A stretch of 9,256 bases of DNA. Origin: JBFXJF01 sp050175155 (GTDB lineage: Bacteria; Bacillota; Bacilli; Tepidibacillales; Tepidibacillaceae). Made by a program: the position numbers and the translations under genes. Position 1 is the first letter of the stretch. Every line of letters starts with the position of its first letter. The notes under the pieces were generated by a model. That model was not told the DNA's origin and searched no databases. It worked only from the letters and a program-made list of their open reading frames with translations. The stretch covers positions 1 through 9,256 of the forward strand of contig JBFXJF010000047.1 in the NCBI GenBank assembly GCA_050175155.1, read 5' to 3'. Below are positions 6,418-9,256 of the stretch, piece by piece.

Positions 6418-6435
6418 TAACATATAAATATGTTA
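6418..6435. promoter_or_regulatory. Operator-like dyad upstream of yerC
   Basis: TAACATAT-AA-ATATGTTA is a perfect 8-bp inverted repeat with a 2-bp centre, located 28 bp before the yerC start codon and at its predicted transcription start. Because YerC is a TrpR-like DNA-binding protein, autoregulation is a reasonable guess, though the site is not matched here to any known operator. Confidence 0.45.
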
Positions 6436-6446
6436 ATGTATTTTTG

Positions 6447-6454
6447 AGAGGTGA
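6447..6454 (+). promoter_or_regulatory. Ribosome binding site that sets the yerC start at 6463
   Basis: AGAGGTGA lies 8 nt before ATG 6463. The in-frame GTG at 6451 is inside this site, so an upstream start there would leave no ribosome site. Confidence 0.75.
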
Positions 6455-6462
6455 AGAATTTA

Positions 6463-6762
6463 ATGCCATATGAAAAGATAAAAAGTAAAAATGTTGATCT
6501 ACTCCTTGAATCTATTTTAAAGCTTGAGACATTAGAAGATGCATATAAATTTTTTGATGATATAATGACCGTAAATGAAATAGCTTCGTTTGCTCAACGT
6601 TTTCAAGTAGCTCAGATGTTAACAAAAGGGTATACTTACCAGCATATTGAACAAGATACTGGTGCTAGCACAGCCACAATATCTAGGGTTAAAAGAAGTT
6701 TGAATTACGGTAATGATGGTTTAAAACGAGCTTTGGAAGGTCTAGATAGAAGTTGTGAATAA
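6463..6762 (+). CDS. yerC: YerC family TrpR-like transcriptional regulator
   Basis: This is a YerC/YecD-type protein of 99 residues in the TrpR superfamily, all helical, expected to bind DNA as a dimer in the cytoplasm. The family signature is clear: TVNEIASFAQRFQVAQML (36-53), then a helix-turn-helix at about 57-78 (YTYQHIEQDTGASTATISRVKR) and the LNYG motif. The wording closely follows B. subtilis YerC as I recall it. Comparative genomics has proposed that YerC-type proteins repress histidine biosynthesis (name HisR); nothing in this window tests that, and no his gene is present. ATG 6463 is chosen over an in-frame GTG at 6451 that forms part of the ribosome site. Its position between yerB and pcrB matches Bacillus gene order, and a terminator follows. 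Confidence 0.93.
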   Translation: MPYEKIKSKNVDLLLESILKLETLEDAYKFFDDIMTVNEIASFAQRFQVAQMLTKGYTYQHIEQDTGASTATISRVKRSLNYGNDGLKRALEGLDRSCE

Positions 6763-6776
6763 CGCTTTTTTAACAT

Positions 6777-6802
6777 AGGGAGTAGTTAAACTGCTCCTTT
6801 TT
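6777..6802 (+). terminator. Rho-independent terminator after yerC
   Basis: GGAGTAG (6779-6785) pairs with CTGCTCC (6791-6797), including one G-T wobble, around the loop TTAAA, followed by T5 (6798-6802). It starts 14 bp after the yerC stop and separates yerC from pcrB. The rest of the spacer before pcrB (6803-6840) is AT-rich and should hold a promoter, but I see no convincing match. Confidence 0.8.
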
Positions 6803-6840
6803 AATTATGTTTAATTAATAATATAGAATTTAGGATACTT

Positions 6841-6849
6841 AAAGGGTGG
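6841..6849 (+). promoter_or_regulatory. Ribosome binding site that sets the pcrB start at 6858
   Basis: AAAGGGTGG lies 8 nt before ATG 6858. An in-frame GTG at 6846 sits inside it and is unlikely to be the start. Confidence 0.7.
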
Positions 6850-6857
6850 ACGGTGTA

Positions 6858-7571
6858 ATGGTTAAAGATCTAATTGCAAGTTATAATCATATTTTTAAAC
6901 TGGACCCTAACCGTGAAATTAGTGACGAACAAATAAAATTAATATGTCAATCAGGGACAGATGCTATTATAGTGGGGGGAACTTTAGGGATCACCTACAA
7001 TAATACAATTAGGTTATTAAGAGAAATTCGAAAAAGTTCAGTTGCTGTTATTCAGGAGATTACAAATATAAATTCAATTGTACCTGGTTTCGACTATTAT
7101 TTCATTCCCTTAGTTATTAATGCTCAAAATCCTAACTGGATAATAAACGTCCATCAACAGGCAATTAAAAGATATGGAGATATTATTAATTGGGATCAAG
7201 TATTTGTTGAGGGATATATCATTCTTAATGAAGATTCATCTGCAGCAAGATTAACGGAAAGTAAAACTAATTTAATGTTAGAAGATGTCTTAGCATATGC
7301 AACGGTAATTGATCAGATGCTTAAGCTACCAATATTATATATTGAGTATAGTGGTGTTTATGGTAATGTTAAATGGCTTAGAGATATTAAATATTCAGTA
7401 AATAATGCCCGAGTTTTTTATGGTGGTGGAATCGATTCAGTTGAAAAAGCGAAAGAAGCTTCTGAGTACGCTGATACAATCGTAGTAGGAAATGTTATTT
7501 ACGAAAATTTTAATTTAGCATTAAAAACTGTATTGTTTAAAAATCAATTGGTAGGCAACAAGAATTTTTGA
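6858..7571 (+). CDS. pcrB: Heptaprenylglyceryl phosphate synthase PcrB
   Basis: PcrB is a TIM-barrel prenyltransferase that couples sn-glycerol-1-phosphate to heptaprenyl diphosphate, making an archaeal-type ether lipid precursor in Bacilli. The 237 residues fit the family. Visible motifs are HIFKLDP (11-17; Lys14 and Asp16 match the glycerol-phosphate and magnesium-binding positions), SGTDAIIVGG, VPGFDYYFIPLVINAQN, YIEYSGVYGN (161-170), FYGGGID (187-193) and VVGN near the C-terminus, the standard phosphate-binding loops. The sequence is close to B. subtilis PcrB throughout and more like it than archaeal GGGP synthases, so the heptaprenyl substrate is likely but not proven. ATG 6858 is preferred over the GTG at 6846, which is part of the ribosome site. 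pcrA follows 77 bp later with no terminator seen, so the two are probably co-transcribed. Confidence 0.93.
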   Translation: MVKDLIASYNHIFKLDPNREISDEQIKLICQSGTDAIIVGGTLGITYNNTIRLLREIRKSSVAVIQEITNINSIVPGFDYYFIPLVINAQNPNWIINVHQQAIKRYGDIINWDQVFVEGYIILNEDSSAARLTESKTNLMLEDVLAYATVIDQMLKLPILYIEYSGVYGNVKWLRDIKYSVNNARVFYGGGIDSVEKAKEASEYADTIVVGNVIYENFNLALKTVLFKNQLVGNKNF

Positions 7572-7632
7572 AATAATAGAATTTGTATAGAAGTTAAATT
7601 ATTTAAGGTAAGATCTTGATATTCTAAATTAT

Positions 7633-7640
7633 AGAGGAAG
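7633..7640 (+). promoter_or_regulatory. Ribosome binding site that sets the GTG start of pcrA
   Basis: AGAGGAAG lies 8 nt before GTG 7649. The ATG at 7644 is in another frame and meets a stop after two codons, and the in-frame GTG at 7640 overlaps the site itself. Confidence 0.7.
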
Positions 7641-7648
7641 TGTATGTT

Positions 7649-9256
7649 GTGAAAGGAATAAATAGTGTTGATTTTTTAAAGGATTTAAACCCTCAACAAA
7701 AAGTAGCAGTAGAAACAATCGATGGTGCTGTGCTTTTAGTAGCAGGTGCTGGTAGTGGCAAAACAAAGGCTTTAACACATCGTATTGCTAATATATTAAG
7801 AAAAGAAGCTCCTAGTAATATTTTAGCTATTACTTTTACAAACAAAGCAGCAAAGGAAATGAAGGGACGTCTCTTTCAATTAATTGGTCCGCAGGCAAAT
7901 GAATTATGGATATCTACTTTTCACTCGATGTGTGTAAGTATTTTAAGAAAAGATATACACCATCTGGGGTATTCAAAGAGTTTTACAATCTTAGATAGTG
8001 CTGATCAATTGAATGTTGTTAAACAGATAATGAAAGAGTTAAACATTGATATAAAAAAGGTTGAACCAAGAGCAGTCTTATCTGCTATTAGTAATGCAAA
8101 GAATGAGCTAAAGACTCCAGAGATTTATGGGAAATACGCGGGAGATTTTTTTCAAAAAATAGTATTAGAAGTTTTTGAAAAATATCAGGCACGATTAAAA
8201 GCTAATAATTCTGTAGATTTTGATGATTTAATAATGTTAACAGTAATACTATTTAGGGAATCTAATGAAGTTCTGAACTATTATCAAGGAAAGTTTAAAT
8301 ACATTCATATTGATGAGTATCAAGATACAAATAAAGCGCAATACACATTAGTAAAAATGCTAGCAGATTATCATAAAAATATTTGTGTGGTTGGAGACAC
8401 CGATCAGTCAATTTATCGATGGCGTGGAGCTGATATTAAGAACATTCTATCATTTGAAAAGGATTACCCTAAAGCTAAGGTAATTATGCTAGAGCAAAAT
8501 TATCGTTCGACTAAGAATATTATTAATGCTGCAAATGCAGTAATTAAAAACAATTCACAAAGAAAAGATAAAAATCTATGGACAGATAACCCTACAGGAA
8601 AACAGATAGTTCTATTTAGGGCTGACAATGAGCACGATGAGGCTTACTTTGTAGCAGAAAAGATACTTGAAGGGATAGAAGAAGGAAAAACTTATCGTGA
8701 TTTTGCGATATTGTATAGAACAAATGTTCAAAGTCGTATAATTGAAGAAGTTTTTATTAAATCTAACATACCTTATCAAATTGTTGGTGGGACTAAGTTC
8801 TATGATCGAAAAGAAATTAAAGATATTATGGCTTACATGCGATTAATTGTTAATCCTGATGATGACATTAGTTTGATAAGGATAATTAATAGACCAAAGC
8901 GTGGAATAGGAATTACGACACTTGATAAATTATCTGAATATGCAATATCAAAACAAATATCAATTTTTAGCGCAATTAAAGAAATAGAGTTCGTAGGGTT
9001 AGGTTCTAGTACGGCAAATAAAATAACTCGATTTGCAGATATGATAATAAAATTAAATCAATTAAAAGATAGCCTAAGCGTTACAGAAATTACTGAGAAG
9101 ATTTTAGAAGAGACTGATTATATAGAGGATTTAAAAAATGAAAAAAGTCTTGAAGCTGAGAGTAGAATAGAAAACATCAATGAGCTTTTATCTGTTACGT
9201 TAGAATTTGAAAAAGAAAAGGATACACCAACACTTGAGGATTTCTTAAGTGATGTA
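7649..9256 (+). CDS. pcrA: ATP-dependent DNA helicase PcrA (3'-truncated)
   Basis: PcrA is a superfamily 1A 3'-to-5' DNA helicase (UvrD/Rep family) that acts in nucleotide excision repair, rolling-circle plasmid replication and removal of RecA and stalled complexes. I translated the frame from GTG 7649 to the right edge: 536 codons without a stop or frameshift. Full-length PcrA is about 720-750 residues, so roughly 200 are missing, including helicase motifs V and VI and the C-terminal RNA polymerase-binding Tudor-like domain. Present are the Q motif LNPQQ (13-17), Walker A AGAGSGKT (32-39), TFTNKAAKEM, TFHSMC, Walker B IDEYQDTN (Asp222-Glu223), GDTDQSIYRWRG (Asp252, Gln253), motif IV QNYRST (Arg286), the DFAILYRTN strand and GGTKFYDRKEIKD. 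Its place just after pcrB is the conserved Bacilli order; ligA would be expected next. Identification is secure. Confidence 0.97.
   Translation, partial: MKGINSVDFLKDLNPQQKVAVETIDGAVLLVAGAGSGKTKALTHRIANILRKEAPSNILAITFTNKAAKEMKGRLFQLIGPQANELWISTFHSMCVSILRKDIHHLGYSKSFTILDSADQLNVVKQIMKELNIDIKKVEPRAVLSAISNAKNELKTPEIYGKYAGDFFQKIVLEVFEKYQARLKANNSVDFDDLIMLTVILFRESNEVLNYYQGKFKYIHIDEYQDTNKAQYTLVKMLADYHKNICVVGDTDQSIYRWRGADIKNILSFEKDYPKAKVIMLEQNYRSTKNIINAANAVIKNNSQRKDKNLWTDNPTGKQIVLFRADNEHDEAYFVAEKILEGIEEGKTYRDFAILYRTNVQSRIIEEVFIKSNIPYQIVGGTKFYDRKEIKDIMAYMRLIVNPDDDISLIRIINRPKRGIGITTLDKLSEYAISKQISIFSAIKEIEFVGLGSSTANKITRFADMIIKLNQLKDSLSVTEITEKILEETDYIEDLKNEKSLEAESRIENINELLSVTLEFEKEKDTPTLEDFLSDV

Noticed and set aside
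7572..7648. Separate promoter or terminator between pcrB and pcrA
   Set aside because: AT-rich hexamers occur but none has acceptable spacing to a matching partner, and no hairpin with a T tract is visible, so co-transcription is the simpler reading.

Overview
The window is chromosomal housekeeping DNA from a low-GC Gram-positive bacterium (Bacillota). Three things point there: the AT-rich composition, strong Shine-Dalgarno sites of the GGAGG/GGTG type, and a gene order that follows the Bacillus purN-purH-purD ... yerB-yerC-pcrB-pcrA segment. I cannot name the genus. B. subtilis has the adenine deaminase gene adeC/yerA between purD and yerB. Here that place is taken by a TraB-family membrane protein and a small DUF2892 membrane protein, so this is a relative of Bacillus with its own insertions, possibly an anaerobic or deep-branching one (inference).

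Layout. Positions 1-3368 hold the 3' end of a purine biosynthesis operon: purN (5' end cut by the window), purH overlapping it by 8 bp, and purD 14 bp further on. A hairpin-plus-T-tract terminator follows at 3416-3450. A structured, repeat-containing leader (3456-3535) precedes the TraB-family gene (3574-4755). That gene converges on the DUF2892 gene (minus strand, 4820-5071), and a perfect 24-bp inverted repeat, probably a bidirectional terminator, lies between them. The AT-rich divergent spacer 5072-5357 carries several dyads and a good promoter for yerB. yerB (DUF3048, membrane-anchored, TTG start) is followed by yerC (TrpR-like regulator), which has an operator-like dyad at its own predicted transcription start. 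After a terminator come pcrB (heptaprenylglyceryl phosphate synthase) and pcrA (UvrD/Rep-family DNA helicase), which runs off the right edge.

How the genes work together. PurN, PurH and PurD catalyse steps of de novo IMP synthesis. PcrB makes an ether-linked membrane lipid precursor and PcrA acts in DNA repair and replication; their adjacency is conserved in Bacilli but has no clear functional reason. YerB, the TraB-family protein and the DUF2892 protein are envelope proteins of unknown or poorly known role.

I found no defence locus, mobile element, CRISPR array, RNA gene or evident new multi-gene system. The unusual material is non-coding: dyads and short repeats near the TraB-family gene, yerB and yerC. 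In several genes a GTG inside the Shine-Dalgarno site would give a falsely early start. I corrected those starts.
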